DNA of 32,410 nucleotides from Streptomyces sp. ISL-66 (GCF_018614135.1 NZ_JAGGOW010000150.1:1-32410); one strand, 5' to 3'. Shown: positions 1-8,265, counted from the stretch's first letter. Numbers and translations are program-made. The notes: generated by a model not told the origin, from the letters alone.

Positions 1-341
1 CCGGCTCCGGCCCCGGCCCCGGGCTCCGCGGCGGCCCGGGCGGCCTCGGGAGCACGGGCCGCCGGAGTGTCGGTGGGGGCGCCCGCGTCCGCGTTCGCCG
101 CCGCCTTCGCTTCCCTGTTCGCCCCCGAGTCCCTGTCCGCGCCGAGCCGGGCCAGGAACTTCGCGTACGCCTCCCGCTTGCGCCCCCTAGGGTCCGTGCG
201 CCCCGTCTCCCAGGAGCGGACCGTGGTCGCCGTGACGCCCATCGCCGCCGCGAGCTCCTCGTGCGTGAGCTCGGCGGCTTCGCGCAGGCGCCTGCGTTCC
301 TTCGGGGTGGGGAGGCCCAGCTCCGTGACGCTTTGTGTCAT
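1..341 (-). CDS. Helix-turn-helix (XRE-type) regulator, C-terminus cut off
   Basis: The first 113 codons of a leftward gene are present; the rest lies beyond position 1. After a short lead (MTQSVTELGLPTPKERRRLR) comes a classic XRE helix-turn-helix at residues 15-65, with the signature 'LTHEELAAAMGVTATTVRSWETGRTDP'-like recognition helix. This is followed by an Ala/Gly/Pro-rich linker from about residue 75. The start is the ATG at 341-339, with a GGGGAG ribosome site 6 bases upstream. It is divergent from the PerM-like gene, and the AT-rich gap between them probably carries both promoters. Such Streptomyces proteins often continue into a long low-complexity or membrane region, which cannot be seen here. 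The DNA-binding role is secure; its targets are unknown. Confidence 0.8.
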   Translation of the reverse strand, partial: MTQSVTELGLPTPKERRRLREAAELTHEELAAAMGVTATTVRSWETGRTDPRGRKREAYAKFLARLGADRDSGANREAKAAANADAGAPTDTPAARAPEAARAAAEPGAGAGA

Positions 342-460
342 GCCACACTCCCCGCGACCCGGACGCCCTGAGCGAAAAAGTACATAAACGTATATTGAGC
401 GACACCACGGACAATCGCCTGTTACCCGGCCATAGCGCGTGTCGTTGGCACCATGGCGGC
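342..460. promoter_or_regulatory. Divergent promoter region with an AT-rich patch
   Basis: In a window of very high GC, positions 375-397 are strikingly AT-rich (aaaaagtacataaacgtatatt). A forward -10-like TATATT lies at 391-396, with CTGAGC about 17 bases before it. The patch TACATAAACGTATA at 381-394 is a degenerate dyad that could be an operator for the adjacent HTH protein. The promoter assignment is an inference. Confidence 0.4.
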
Positions 461-2284
461 GTGACCCAAGTGACCGAACGCGGGACCTCGTTGCCCGCGC
501 CCTCCGGGGCCCCAGCCCGGCGCCGCTCACCGGCGGCCGCCGCATGCGTGGTGGGCGGGGCCGTGGCCGCAGGACTGGGGCTCGGATTCCTCGCCGTGCT
601 CGTCATCGTGCTGTGGATCAGTTCCCCCTACCCCGACAGCGGTCCCGGCGGCGCCCTGCACCTCGCGGCGGGCCTCTGGCTGCTGGCCCACGGGACCGAA
701 CTGGTGCGCTACGAGACCCTCTCCGGCGTGCCCGCGCCCGTGGGCGTGACCCCGCTGCTGCTGATCGCGCTGCCCGCGCTGCTCATCCGCCGCGCCGCCC
801 GGCTCGGGAGCGCCGCGCAGGAGGAGCGGGGCGCGGAACCGCTGCCCGCCGGGGTCGTGTTCTCGGCCGTCCTCTGCGGCTACCTCGGCGTCGGCGCCTT
901 CGCCACCGTGTACGCCGCGGGTGGGCCGATGCCCGCCGACCCGCTCAGCGCGGCCTGGCACCTCCCGCTGGTCGCCGCGCTGGCCGCCGCGGGCGGGGTC
1001 TGGGAGGCCCGGGGCAGGCCGCTCGGGTCGCTGCCCGCCCGGTTCACCCGCCCCCGCTACGAGATCGCGCTGCGCGCCGGAGCCGGCGGGGTGTTGGTCC
1101 TGCTCGGTGGTGGCGCCCTGGTGGTCGGAGTCTCGCTCGCCTGGCACGGGACCGAGGTGCAGGGCTCCTTCGGGGCCCTGACCGGGGTCTGGTCGGGCCG
1201 CTTCGCGGTGCTGCTGCTGGCCCTCACCCTGATCCCGAACGCGGTGGTCTGGGGCGCCGCGTACGCCCTCGGTCCCGGCTTCGCCCTCGGCACCGGAGCC
1301 GCCGCGACCCCGCTCGGCTTCGGCGGATCGCCCGCGCTGCCCCGTTTCCCGCTGCTTGCGGCGCTGCCTCCGGAGGGTCCCGGCACGCCGCTGACCTGGG
1401 CCGTGGCCGGAGTTCCGGTGATGGCGGGGCTGGCGGTGGGCTGGTTCGCCGTACGCCGGGCGCGCGAGGTCTCGTACGGGGAGGCCGCGCTCACGGCGGC
1501 CCTGGGCGCGCTGGTCTGCGCCCTGGCGACGGCCGGGCTCGCCGCGGTGTCCGCGGGGCCGCTCGGCTCCCGGGAACTGGCGGCCTTCGGGCCCGTCTGG
1601 TGGCAGGCGGGCGGCGCGGCCCTGGCCTGGAGCCTGGTGCTCGCCGTCCCGCTGGCCGTGACCGTGCACGCGTGGCGGAACCGGCCGGCGCGGGGTCTGT
1701 CCGACGCGGGATCCCGGGACGGCTGGCACGACAGCGGCGTACGGGAGGTCCGGTGGGCTGCCCTGCGCCGTGCGGCGGGCACCCTGATCCCGGACTTCTC
1801 CTCGGCGGAGCGCGCCGCTGGGGCAACCGCGCAGGAGCACCCGCGGCCGGCGGCGGGCGCGGGGCTGGCACCGGGACCTGGACCGGCGTCGTCCGGGCCC
1901 CTTCCCGCACCGCCGAAGCGCTCGGTGCTGGTCGTTCCCGGCCTCAAGCTCGACCTGACCCCGATCCCGCTGTCGGCACTCCCGGCGCCTCAGACGGCTC
2001 CGGCGATCCCCGCCCCCGCGACCGCGACCGCGGCCGTACCCGAACCGCCCGCCGGGCCGCCGCGCACGCCCCCCGGGACGCCTCCGCGCCCGCTCGCCCC
2101 GCCCGTGGCGGGAGCCCGCGTACTGGCCCGCCGCAAAACCGGCCCGGAGGCCGCGCACGCGAAGCCGGAGCCCCGGTCGGCTCCGGCCGGAGCACCGGAG
2201 TCGCCAGGGCAGCCGGACCAGGCCGGACAGCCGGAGCCGCCGGCCCGGCCTGACGGCCCGGCGGCCTCGGTGGCGACCCGGTGA
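461..2284 (+). CDS. perM: PerM-like polytopic membrane protein (DUF6350)
   Basis: A 607-residue integral membrane protein with roughly ten hydrophobic segments between residues 28 and about 425 (the first at 28-52). A long Pro/Ala-rich cytoplasmic-type tail follows from about residue 470. Its position just before purN-purH matches mycobacterial perM (Rv0955, upstream of Rv0956 purN and Rv0957 purH), so I identify it as the DUF6350/PerM family, linked in mycobacteria to cell division under stress. The start is uncertain: GTG 461 was chosen because it gives MTQVTERGTS just before the first basic stretch, but GTG 470 is equally possible and neither has a strong ribosome site. The tail codons are repetitive and alignment there will be poor. 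The family call rests on synteny and topology. Confidence 0.7.
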   Translation: MTQVTERGTSLPAPSGAPARRRSPAAAACVVGGAVAAGLGLGFLAVLVIVLWISSPYPDSGPGGALHLAAGLWLLAHGTELVRYETLSGVPAPVGVTPLLLIALPALLIRRAARLGSAAQEERGAEPLPAGVVFSAVLCGYLGVGAFATVYAAGGPMPADPLSAAWHLPLVAALAAAGGVWEARGRPLGSLPARFTRPRYEIALRAGAGGVLVLLGGGALVVGVSLAWHGTEVQGSFGALTGVWSGRFAVLLLALTLIPNAVVWGAAYALGPGFALGTGAAATPLGFGGSPALPRFPLLAALPPEGPGTPLTWAVAGVPVMAGLAVGWFAVRRAREVSYGEAALTAALGALVCALATAGLAAVSAGPLGSRELAAFGPVWWQAGGAALAWSLVLAVPLAVTVHAWRNRPARGLSDAGSRDGWHDSGVREVRWAALRRAAGTLIPDFSSAERAAGATAQEHPRPAAGAGLAPGPGPASSGPLPAPPKRSVLVVPGLKLDLTPIPLSALPAPQTAPAIPAPATATAAVPEPPAGPPRTPPGTPPRPLAPPVAGARVLARRKTGPEAAHAKPEPRSAPAGAPESPGQPDQAGQPEPPARPDGPAASVATR

Positions 2285-2290
2285 ACCGGC

Positions 2291-2322
2291 CCGGTCACCG
2301 CACCGGCTAGTGCGGTGACCGG
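2291..2322. terminator. Bidirectional terminator hairpin after perM
   Basis: A perfect 13-bp stem (CCGGTCACCGCAC / GTGCGGTGACCGG) with a 6-base loop, 7 bases after the perM stop. No T-tract is present, as is usual in Streptomyces. It sits between convergent genes. The remaining bases to 2467 show nothing else I can name. Confidence 0.75.
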
Positions 2323-2467
2323 AAAGGTTCACCGGGTCGCGACGCCCGGCACGGCACCTCGCGGCGTTGTCGGACCACGCAAGTACGTCCAGTACGAGCC
2401 GCGGTCCTCCGCCTTGCGATGCACCGCACCGAACGCCGCGACCCGGCAAACCTTCCCGGCCACAGCA

Positions 2468-3172
2468 CTAGCGCTGGACCCGGAGCACCTTGCCGATGAA
2501 GTTGTCCGGCAGGAGGTCGTTGCACTTGAGCTCCGCCGACTTGGTGAGGGCGTCCTGCGAGCAGACGTAGAAGTCCTTGTACGTGAGCTGCACCGCGTAC
2601 GAGGACGCGGCCAGCAGGATCGCCAGCGAAGCGGTGACCAGCCCGCTCACCGCCGCCGTCCGCTGGGGGCGGGCCGCGGCGCCCAGGGCCGCCAGGCCGC
2701 CCGGGGCCCGAGCCGGAGCGGCCTCGCCGGTGCTGTCCCCGGACCGGTCGGACCGGTGGGACCGGTCGGGCCCCTCGGACCCGGCCGGCCCCTCGGACCG
2801 GTCGGACCGTCCCTCGGGCCCGGCCGACCCGGTGGATCCGTCGGCCGTCGCGGGCTTCACCGGGACGCCCCGGAGCGCGCTGATGCCCCAGTACAGGGCC
2901 AGGACGCCCAGCAGCAGTCCCACCGACGGAATCCCGAACACCCCGAAGAAGAAGCCCCACATGCCGGCCAGCAGCGCGTATCGCGCCCGCCGCTGGATCG
3001 GGTCGGTGGGGTCCCAGCGGGCCGGTCCGGGAGCGGGGGTGCCGCCCGGTTCCTGTCCGGAGCCGCCGTCACCGCCCGCCCGCGGCTCCCAGGGCTGGTC
3101 GGGCCGGCCTTCCGGGGGCGCCGCGAAGGGGTTGTCGTCGGTGGAGGGGTCGGGCTGGCGGCGGTCCGGCAT
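2468..3172 (-). CDS. Small membrane protein with acidic/Pro-rich linkers, function unknown
   Basis: A 234-residue protein. Residues 1-60 are hydrophilic and Pro/Gly-rich, followed by two adjacent hydrophobic segments (about 67-85 and 85-103, 'GMWGFFFGVFGIPSVGLLLG'). A low-complexity Gly/Ser/Asp/Arg stretch at about 112-150 is encoded by GGACCGGTC-like tandem repeats (DNA 2741-2820). A last membrane segment lies at about 180-197. The C-terminus has two cysteines (FYVCSQ, ELKCND) that could form an extracytoplasmic disulfide. The start is the ATG at 3172-3170; the ribosome site is weak. It resembles the unnamed protein found between perM and purN in Streptomyces. I recognise no functional domain. 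Confidence 0.75.
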   Translation of the reverse strand: MPDRRQPDPSTDDNPFAAPPEGRPDQPWEPRAGGDGGSGQEPGGTPAPGPARWDPTDPIQRRARYALLAGMWGFFFGVFGIPSVGLLLGVLALYWGISALRGVPVKPATADGSTGSAGPEGRSDRSEGPAGSEGPDRSHRSDRSGDSTGEAAPARAPGGLAALGAAARPQRTAAVSGLVTASLAILLAASSYAVQLTYKDFYVCSQDALTKSAELKCNDLLPDNFIGKVLRVQR

Positions 3173-3389
3173 CGGGTGTGTTTCATCCCCTGTGTCATGG
3201 ACGTCCTGGGACGTCGGAGGCCTGGTTGCGGCGTGTACGCCAGACGCTACCGCCCACCCGCGCCCCCGTCCCTCGGGGGCCGTCCCGTGTGCCGGTATCG
3301 TTGCAGGCGGTCGGTGGCTTCGTATGGTCCGCCTATTCAGGCGACCCGGAGTTTCGTACGACCGCACAAGACGAACCACGTGCCCCCAG

Positions 3390-3416
3390 CTCAGGCGGGG
3401 GGCGCCCCCGCCCGAG
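3390..3416 (+). promoter_or_regulatory. Strong hairpin in the purN leader
   Basis: CTCAGGCGGGGG pairs with CCCCCGCCCGAG (12 positions, one A-C mismatch) around a 3-base loop. It ends only 15 bases before the purN ATG, immediately before the aaaggg ribosome site. It could attenuate transcription or hinder ribosome loading; no known riboswitch fold is visible. The rest of the gap 3173-3431 presumably carries the purN promoter (for example tattca near 3341), but I cannot place it firmly. Confidence 0.45.
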
Positions 3417-3431
3417 AAAGGGCTCACTCCC

Positions 3432-4055
3432 ATGGCCCCCTCCCGCCTGGTCGTGCTGGTCTCCGGCTCCGGCACCAACCTCCAGGCCCTCCTCGACGCC
3501 ATCGACGCCCACCCCGGCGGAGCCGAGGGCTTCGGCGCCGAAGTCGTCGCCGTCGGGGCCGACCGCGAGAACATCGCCGGCCTGGAGCGGGCCGAGAAGG
3601 CGGGGATCCCCACCTTCGTGTGCCCGGTCAAGGCGTACGGGAGCCGGGCGGAGTGGGACGTGGCCCTGACGGAGGCCACAGCCGCCCACGCGCCGGACCT
3701 GGTGGTCTCGGCGGGGTTCATGAAGATCGTGGGTCCGCAGTTCATCGCCCGCTTCGGCGGCCGGTTCATCAACACGCACCCCGCCCTCCTCCCGGCGTTC
3801 CCGGGAGCCCACGGCGTACGGGACGCACTCGCCTACGGCGCGAAGGTCACCGGCTGCACCGTCCACTTCGTGGACTCCGGCGTGGACACCGGTCCGATCA
3901 TCGCTCAGGGTGTGGTCCAGATCCGGGACGAAGAGGACGAGGCCGCTCTCCACGAGCGGATCAAGGAAGTCGAGCGCGAGCTGCTCGTCGAGGTCGTGGG
4001 GCGCCTGGCCCGGCACGGCTACAGCATCGAGGGACGAAAGGTAACGATCCAGTGA
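3432..4055 (+). CDS. purN: Phosphoribosylglycinamide formyltransferase (GART)
   Basis: Transfers a formyl group from 10-formyl-THF to glycinamide ribonucleotide, the third step of de novo purine synthesis, in the cytoplasm. At 207 residues it has normal family length. Visible motifs are the N-terminal phosphate-binding SGSGTN (residues 11-16), the catalytic INTHPALLP block (Asn114, His116) and VDSGVDTGPII with the catalytic Asp152. The start is ATG 3432 with a modest AAAGGG ribosome site. The stop overlaps the purH GTG by 4 bases (GTGA), so the two formyl-THF-consuming enzymes are translationally coupled. Confidence 0.97.
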   Translation: MAPSRLVVLVSGSGTNLQALLDAIDAHPGGAEGFGAEVVAVGADRENIAGLERAEKAGIPTFVCPVKAYGSRAEWDVALTEATAAHAPDLVVSAGFMKIVGPQFIARFGGRFINTHPALLPAFPGAHGVRDALAYGAKVTGCTVHFVDSGVDTGPIIAQGVVQIRDEEDEAALHERIKEVERELLVEVVGRLARHGYSIEGRKVTIQ

Positions 4056-5677
4056 CCGCCGCAGAGGCCGCAGGGACCGCAGGGACCGCAGAGACCGTGA
4101 CCGCACAGAGCGAAGGGCTCACCACGTCGAAGCGCCCGATCCGGCGCGCTCTCGTCAGTGTCTACGACAAGACGGGGCTGGAAGAGCTGGCCCGCGGCCT
4201 GCACGAGGCGGGCGTCGCGCTCGTCTCGACCGGCTCCACCGCCGCGAAGATCGCCGCGGCCGGGGTGCCCGTCACCAAGGTCGAGGAGCTGACCGGCTTC
4301 CCCGAGTGCCTGGACGGCCGCGTCAAGACCCTGCACCCGCGCGTGCACGCAGGCATCCTCGCCGACCTGCGCCTGGAGGACCACCGCAACCAGCTCGCCG
4401 AGCTGGGCGTCGAGCCCTTCGACCTGGTCGTCGTCAACCTCTACCCCTTCCTCGAGACCGTCCAGTCGGGCGCGACCCCGGACGAGTGCGTGGAGCAGAT
4501 CGACATCGGCGGCCCCTCGATGGTCCGCGCCGCCGCCAAGAACCACCCCTCGGTGGCCGTCGTCACCAGCCCGCGGCGCTACGCCGACGTGCTCACCGCC
4601 GCCCAGGGCGGCGGCTTCGACCTCACCGCGCGCAAGCGGCTCGCGGCCGAGGCCTTCCAGCACACGGCGGCGTACGACGTGGCCGTGGCCTCCTGGTTCA
4701 CGAACGTGTACGCCCCGGAGCCGGAGGCCGTGCTGCCCGAGTTCCTGGCCGGCGCCTGGGAGCGCAAGTCGACCCTGCGCTACGGCGAGAACCCGCACCA
4801 GGCCGCCGCGCTCTACACGGACGGCCGGCCGGGCGGGCTGGCGGGCGCCGAGCAGCTGCACGGCAAGGAGATGTCCTACAACAACTACGTGGACACCGAC
4901 GCGGCCCGCCGCGCCGCCTACGACCACGAAGAGCCCTGCGTCGCGATCATCAAGCACGCCAACCCGTGCGGCATCGCGGTGGGCAAGGACGTCGCCGAGG
5001 CCCACCGCAAGGCGCACGCCTGCGACACGGCCTCCGCCTTCGGCGGCGTCATCGCCGTCAACCGCCCGGTGAGCGTCGAGCTCGCCGAGCAGGTCGCGGA
5101 GATCTTCACCGAGGTCGTCGTCGCTCCCGGCTACGAGCCGGGCGCCGTCGAGATCCTGGCGAAGAAGAAGAACATCCGGGTCCTGAAGGTGGAGGGCGCC
5201 CCGCACCAGCCGGTCGAGCTCAAGCCCATCTCGGGCGGCGTGCTGCTCCAGCAGGCCGACCTCGTCCAGGCCGAGGGCGACGACCCGGCCACCTGGACGC
5301 TGGCCACCGGCGAGGCCCTGTCCGCCGACGAGCTCGCCGACCTCGCCTTCGCGTGGAAGGCCTGCCGCGCCGTCAAGTCCAACGCGATCCTGCTCGCCAA
5401 GGACGGCGCCTCGGTCGGCGTCGGCATGGGCCAGGTCAACCGTGTCGACTCCGCCAAGCTCGCGGTCGAGCGGGCGGGCGCCGAGCGCGCGCAGGGCTCG
5501 TACGCCGCGTCCGACGCCTTCTTCCCGTTCCCGGACGGGCTGGAGATCCTCACGGCCGCGGGCATCAAGGCCGTGGTCCAGCCGGGTGGTTCGATGCGCG
5601 ACGAGCTGGTCGTCGAGGCCGCGAAGAAGGCCGGCGTGACGATGTACTTCACCGGGACCCGCCACTTCTTCCACTGA
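4052..5677 (+). CDS. purH: Bifunctional AICAR transformylase / IMP cyclohydrolase
   Basis: Catalyses the last two steps of IMP synthesis: formylation of AICAR (ZMP) by 10-formyl-THF, then ring closure. From GTG 4052 it is 541 residues, slightly longer than usual (about 520). The MGS-like cyclohydrolase domain covers about 30-170 (RALVSVYDKTGLEELA; CLDGRVKTLHP). The transformylase domain follows, with YNNYVDTDAA near 275 and the catalytic Lys-His of IIKHANPCG near 301. It ends in the typical GTRHFFH. The start is ambiguous: GTG 4052 overlaps the purN stop, while GTG 4097 gives 526 residues, nearer the family norm. The 15 residues between them come from a 9-bp tandem repeat. A terminator follows. 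Confidence 0.97.
   Translation: MTAAEAAGTAGTAETVTAQSEGLTTSKRPIRRALVSVYDKTGLEELARGLHEAGVALVSTGSTAAKIAAAGVPVTKVEELTGFPECLDGRVKTLHPRVHAGILADLRLEDHRNQLAELGVEPFDLVVVNLYPFLETVQSGATPDECVEQIDIGGPSMVRAAAKNHPSVAVVTSPRRYADVLTAAQGGGFDLTARKRLAAEAFQHTAAYDVAVASWFTNVYAPEPEAVLPEFLAGAWERKSTLRYGENPHQAAALYTDGRPGGLAGAEQLHGKEMSYNNYVDTDAARRAAYDHEEPCVAIIKHANPCGIAVGKDVAEAHRKAHACDTASAFGGVIAVNRPVSVELAEQVAEIFTEVVVAPGYEPGAVEILAKKKNIRVLKVEGAPHQPVELKPISGGVLLQQADLVQAEGDDPATWTLATGEALSADELADLAFAWKACRAVKSNAILLAKDGASVGVGMGQVNRVDSAKLAVERAGAERAQGSYAASDAFFPFPDGLEILTAAGIKAVVQPGGSMRDELVVEAAKKAGVTMYFTGTRHFFH
4061..4096 (+). repeat. Four-copy 9-bp tandem repeat between two candidate purH starts
   Basis: Units GCAGAGGCC, GCAGGGACC, GCAGGGACC and GCAGAGACC lie head to tail, exactly filling the space between in-frame GTG 4052 plus two codons and GTG 4097. 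They encode AEA/AGT/AGT/AET. A copy-number change would leave the frame intact. Confidence 0.8.
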
Positions 5678-5697
5678 GTCACGGCCCCCCCCGACAA

Positions 5698-5749
5698 CGG
5701 CGAAGGCCGCGACCCGCAGTTCGTGCTGCGCGGGTCGCGGCCTTCGCCG
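5698..5749. terminator. Terminator after purH
   Basis: A perfect 20-bp stem (CGGCGAAGGCCGCGACCCGC and its complement at 5730-5749) with a 12-base loop, 20 bases after the purH stop. It is followed by the convergent gene at 5819, so it probably works in both directions. Confidence 0.9.
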
Positions 5750-5818
5750 TGAACGGGGCCCGACGGCCTCGCAGGTGTGCGGTACGTGCCTTGGTGCGGC
5801 GGGCTCAGTACTGCCGGC

Positions 5819-6469
5819 TTAGTACTGCGGGCGCCGGAAGTAGGCGCCGGCGGCCGAATTGGCCAGACCGACGATGATCCACACGCCCAGCGCGAGCGAG
5901 ATCACCGCGAAGATCAGGGACAGGATGACGCCGGGGGCCGCCTGGTCGCTGCTGGCCACGGCGATGTTGCCGAGCACGCTGAACGCCGCGAAGAGGGACT
6001 GCACCGAGCCGAAGATGATGCCGGAGACGCGGACACCGCCCCGGCCCTTGGAGAGCTTGGCGGCTGTCAGGATCGGCCACAGCGAGATGGCGATGAGGAT
6101 GATGCCGACCACGACGATCACACCGCCCGCCAGCGCCCCCGCGTCACTCGCCGAGGAGCTGGAGGAGTCGGCGAACATCGAGGCGAAGAAGGCTCCGCCG
6201 AGCAGCGCCAGCAGGCCGAAGAGGGCCTGCAGGGAGCCCAGGATGAACAGGATGACGCGGGCGGCCTTCACCCCGCCGGGCATCCCCACCGGGCCACCCG
6301 GGTACCCGACCGGACCGCCCTGGTATCCCTGCGGGGTCTGCTGCGGGTAGGCGTAGCCACCCTGCGGCGGGACGCCCTGCGGGGCCTGCTGCGGGTAGCC
6401 GTAGCCGGGCTGGCCCTGCGGGGCCTGGGGCTGCTGTCCGTACGGATTGTTCGGGTCGCCGAAGCTCAT
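5819..6469 (-). CDS. Pro/Gln/Gly-rich four-helix membrane protein, function unknown
   Basis: A 216-residue protein. Residues 1-68 are a low-complexity Tyr/Pro/Gln/Gly tract with repeated 'YPQQAPQG'-like units, typical of actinobacterial cytoplasmic tails. Four hydrophobic segments follow (about 72-92, 110-132, 147-165 and 178-200). A run of five serines after the first helix suggests a flexible loop. It ends in YFRRPQY. The start is the ATG at 6469-6467, with GGAGG 11 bases upstream. It is divergent from folD. Many Streptomyces encode such small proteins with proline-rich N-termini; no enzymatic motif is visible. Confidence 0.8.
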   Translation of the reverse strand: MSFGDPNNPYGQQPQAPQGQPGYGYPQQAPQGVPPQGGYAYPQQTPQGYQGGPVGYPGGPVGMPGGVKAARVILFILGSLQALFGLLALLGGAFFASMFADSSSSSASDAGALAGGVIVVVGIILIAISLWPILTAAKLSKGRGGVRVSGIIFGSVQSLFAAFSVLGNIAVASSDQAAPGVILSLIFAVISLALGVWIIVGLANSAAGAYFRRPQY

Positions 6470-6726
6470 CTTGGGGTGTTCCTCCGTGGAAGTGCGGGGA
6501 CGCACGGCAAACGCACGGAGGAAATCTGCATCTTTGCGGTCCGCCCCCCGGCACTGCCCGCGGCACTCTGTCCGTGCATCGTCCTCGGACACGCGAGGAG
6601 TTGTCCAGTTGGTTCCGAGGGGGGCCGTCACTTGTTGTGCAAGTGCAATGAACCGCACGCGTCCGTGAGCGCCCCGCCGGGGGCCTTGACTGGAATCGGG
6701 GCCGCTCCATCCGGGAGGATGGGGCC
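6470..6726. promoter_or_regulatory. Divergent promoter region with an inverted repeat upstream of folD
   Basis: CACTTG-TTGTG-CAAGTG at 6629-6645 is a perfect 6-bp dyad in a locally AT-richer stretch (cacttgttgtgcaagtgcaatgaa). It is a candidate operator or hairpin about 80 bases before folD. TTGACT at 6685-6690 could be a -35 element. I saw no ZTP-type aptamer here, unlike before glyA. Confidence 0.35.
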
Positions 6727-7590
6727 ATGACCGCCCAGATTCTCGACGGCAAGGCCACCGCAGCCGCGATCAAGTCCGAACTGACCGCCCGCGTGGCGGC
6801 GCTCAAGGCCCGGGGCATCACCCCCGGCCTCGGTACGCTGCTGGTCGGTGACGACCCGGGCAGCCGCTGGTACGTCAACGGCAAGCACAAGGACTGTGCC
6901 GAGGTCGGCATCGCCTCCATCCAGCACGAACTGCCCGCGACGGCCTCCCAGGAGGACATCGAGGCGGTCGTGCGCGAGCTGAACGCCGACCCCCAGTGCA
7001 CGGGCTACATCGTCCAACTCCCGCTCCCCAAGGGCATCGACACCAACCGGGTCCTGGAGCTGATGGACCCGCTGAAGGACGCCGACGGCCTGCACCCCAC
7101 GTCACTCGGCAGGCTGGTCCTGGGCGAGCCGGGCCCGCTGCCCTGCACCCCGTACGGGATCGTCGAGCTGCTGCGTCACCACGGCGTGGAGATCAACGGC
7201 GCGCACGTGGTCGTCCTGGGCCGCGGCATCACCGTCGGACGCTCCATCGGCCTCCTGCTGACCCGCAAGTCCGAGAACGCCACCGTCACGCTCTGCCACA
7301 CCGGTACGCGCGACCTCTCCGGCCTGCTCCGCCAGGCCGACATCGTGGTGGCGGCGGCCGGTGTGGCGCACCTGGTCAAGCCCGAGGACGTGAAGCCGGG
7401 CGCGGCCGTGCTCGACGTCGGCGTGAGCCGTGACGAGAACGGCAAGATCGTCGGAGACGTGCATCCCGGTGTCGCGGAGGTGGCCGGCTGGATCTCCCCG
7501 AATCCGGGCGGCGTCGGACCGATGACGCGGGCGCAGCTGCTCGTGAACGTCGTCGAGGCGGCGGAACGGATCGCCCCCAGTGCGGGCTGA
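6727..7590 (+). CDS. folD: Methylenetetrahydrofolate dehydrogenase / methenyl-THF cyclohydrolase
   Basis: Interconverts 5,10-methylene-THF, 5,10-methenyl-THF and 10-formyl-THF using NADP, feeding PurN and PurH. At 287 residues it has normal length. Motifs: the YVNGKHKDC block with catalytic Tyr49 and Lys53, YIVQLPLPKGID near residue 95, the dinucleotide-binding GRGITVGRSIGLLL near 160, and the C-terminal PNPGGVGPMT. Note GRGITVGR where many homologues have GRSxxVGxP; the loop is otherwise intact. The start is ATG 6727 with GGGAGG 8 bases upstream. It is followed closely by the DUF3017 gene, probably in the same transcript. Confidence 0.97.
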   Translation: MTAQILDGKATAAAIKSELTARVAALKARGITPGLGTLLVGDDPGSRWYVNGKHKDCAEVGIASIQHELPATASQEDIEAVVRELNADPQCTGYIVQLPLPKGIDTNRVLELMDPLKDADGLHPTSLGRLVLGEPGPLPCTPYGIVELLRHHGVEINGAHVVVLGRGITVGRSIGLLLTRKSENATVTLCHTGTRDLSGLLRQADIVVAAAGVAHLVKPEDVKPGAAVLDVGVSRDENGKIVGDVHPGVAEVAGWISPNPGGVGPMTRAQLLVNVVEAAERIAPSAG

Positions 7591-7609
7591 AGGAGCGGAA
7601 GGCGCTGAA

Positions 7610-8047
7610 GTGGCCGAAGGGGCGGGCGTGGTGGGCGCCGCGGGCGCCGGGCCCGCCGGGGGCAAGTCCCGGCGGTTCCCCTCCATCACCCGGGACACCG
7701 CCCGCCCGGAGGGCGGCGGGCGGGCCGCGCACGGCGACGCGCCGGCGCCGGCCCGGCAGTGGCCGATGCTGGCCGTTCTCGCCGCGACGGCGGCCGGGCT
7801 GCTGGTCACCGCCACGGGTCACGCGCGCGGCGGATGCCTGATGATCGGCATCGCGCTGATCGCGGGGGCGGTGATGCGGATGCTGCTGCCTTCCGTGGGC
7901 ATGCTGGCGGTGCGGTCGCGCTTCACCGACATGGTCACGTACGGGCTGCTGGGTACGGCGATCACGTTGCTCGCGCTGGTCATCGAGCCGAAGCCGTGGC
8001 TGGACATTCCGTTCCTGGAAAGCGCGGTCCGGTTCACGGTCCGCTGA
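7610..8047 (+). CDS. DUF3017 membrane protein
   Basis: A 145-residue protein. A hydrophilic N-terminus of about 50 residues is followed by three membrane segments (about 51-69, 74-95 and 105-125) and a short C-terminal tail. The topology and its place directly after folD match the DUF3017 family of actinobacteria, whose function is unknown. I chose GTG 7610 because GGAAGG lies 7 bases upstream. GTG 7580, which would overlap the folD stop, is an alternative adding ten Ala/Glu/Gly-rich residues. The stop codon lies inside an 8-bp tandem repeat. Confidence 0.8.
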   Translation: MAEGAGVVGAAGAGPAGGKSRRFPSITRDTARPEGGGRAAHGDAPAPARQWPMLAVLAATAAGLLVTATGHARGGCLMIGIALIAGAVMRMLLPSVGMLAVRSRFTDMVTYGLLGTAITLLALVIEPKPWLDIPFLESAVRFTVR

Positions 8048-8075
8048 CGGGCTGACGGGCTGACGGGCTGACCGG
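8044..8075. repeat. 8-bp tandem repeat spanning the DUF3017 stop codon
   Basis: CTGACGGG occurs three times in a row (8044-8067), then the variant CTGACCGG. Each copy carries a TGA, and the 8-bp period puts them in all three frames, so any readthrough or frameshift would still stop here. Confidence 0.85.
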
Positions 8076-8265
8076 CCCCTCCCCGCCCTTCCACCCTCCA
8101 CACCCGACCCCGTCCGGGGGACCCCCGGACGGGCTCCGCCCGAACTCGCGAAGACCCGGGCTCCGCCCCGGAATCCCGCGCGTCAAAGGCCCATGGGGCC
8201 GGGCCGGGAGTGATCGTGTGCCCTGCGCCACACGGGGCGGGGGATTGGGGCGGGCCCGGGTCGGA
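8076..8265. repeat. Intergenic inverted repeats between DUF3017 and mdh
   Basis: The gap 8048-8378 is 331 bases. CCCGTCCGGGGG-A-CCCCCGGACGGG at 8109-8133 is a perfect 12-bp dyad, probably the terminator of the folD transcript. Further on, 'gggctccgccc' (8131-8141) and 'cgggctccgccccgg' (8157-8171) are of the type scattered between Streptomyces genes. I see no coding sequence here. Confidence 0.6.

Noticed and set aside
4019..5674. 551-codon open frame antisense to purH
   Set aside because: It is a third-position GC shadow of a certain gene; its translation is low-complexity Asp/Val/Leu/Gly/Arg with no domain.
6470..6726. ZTP riboswitch before folD
   Set aside because: It lacks the conserved GACTGGCG and CCTGGGC blocks found before glyA.
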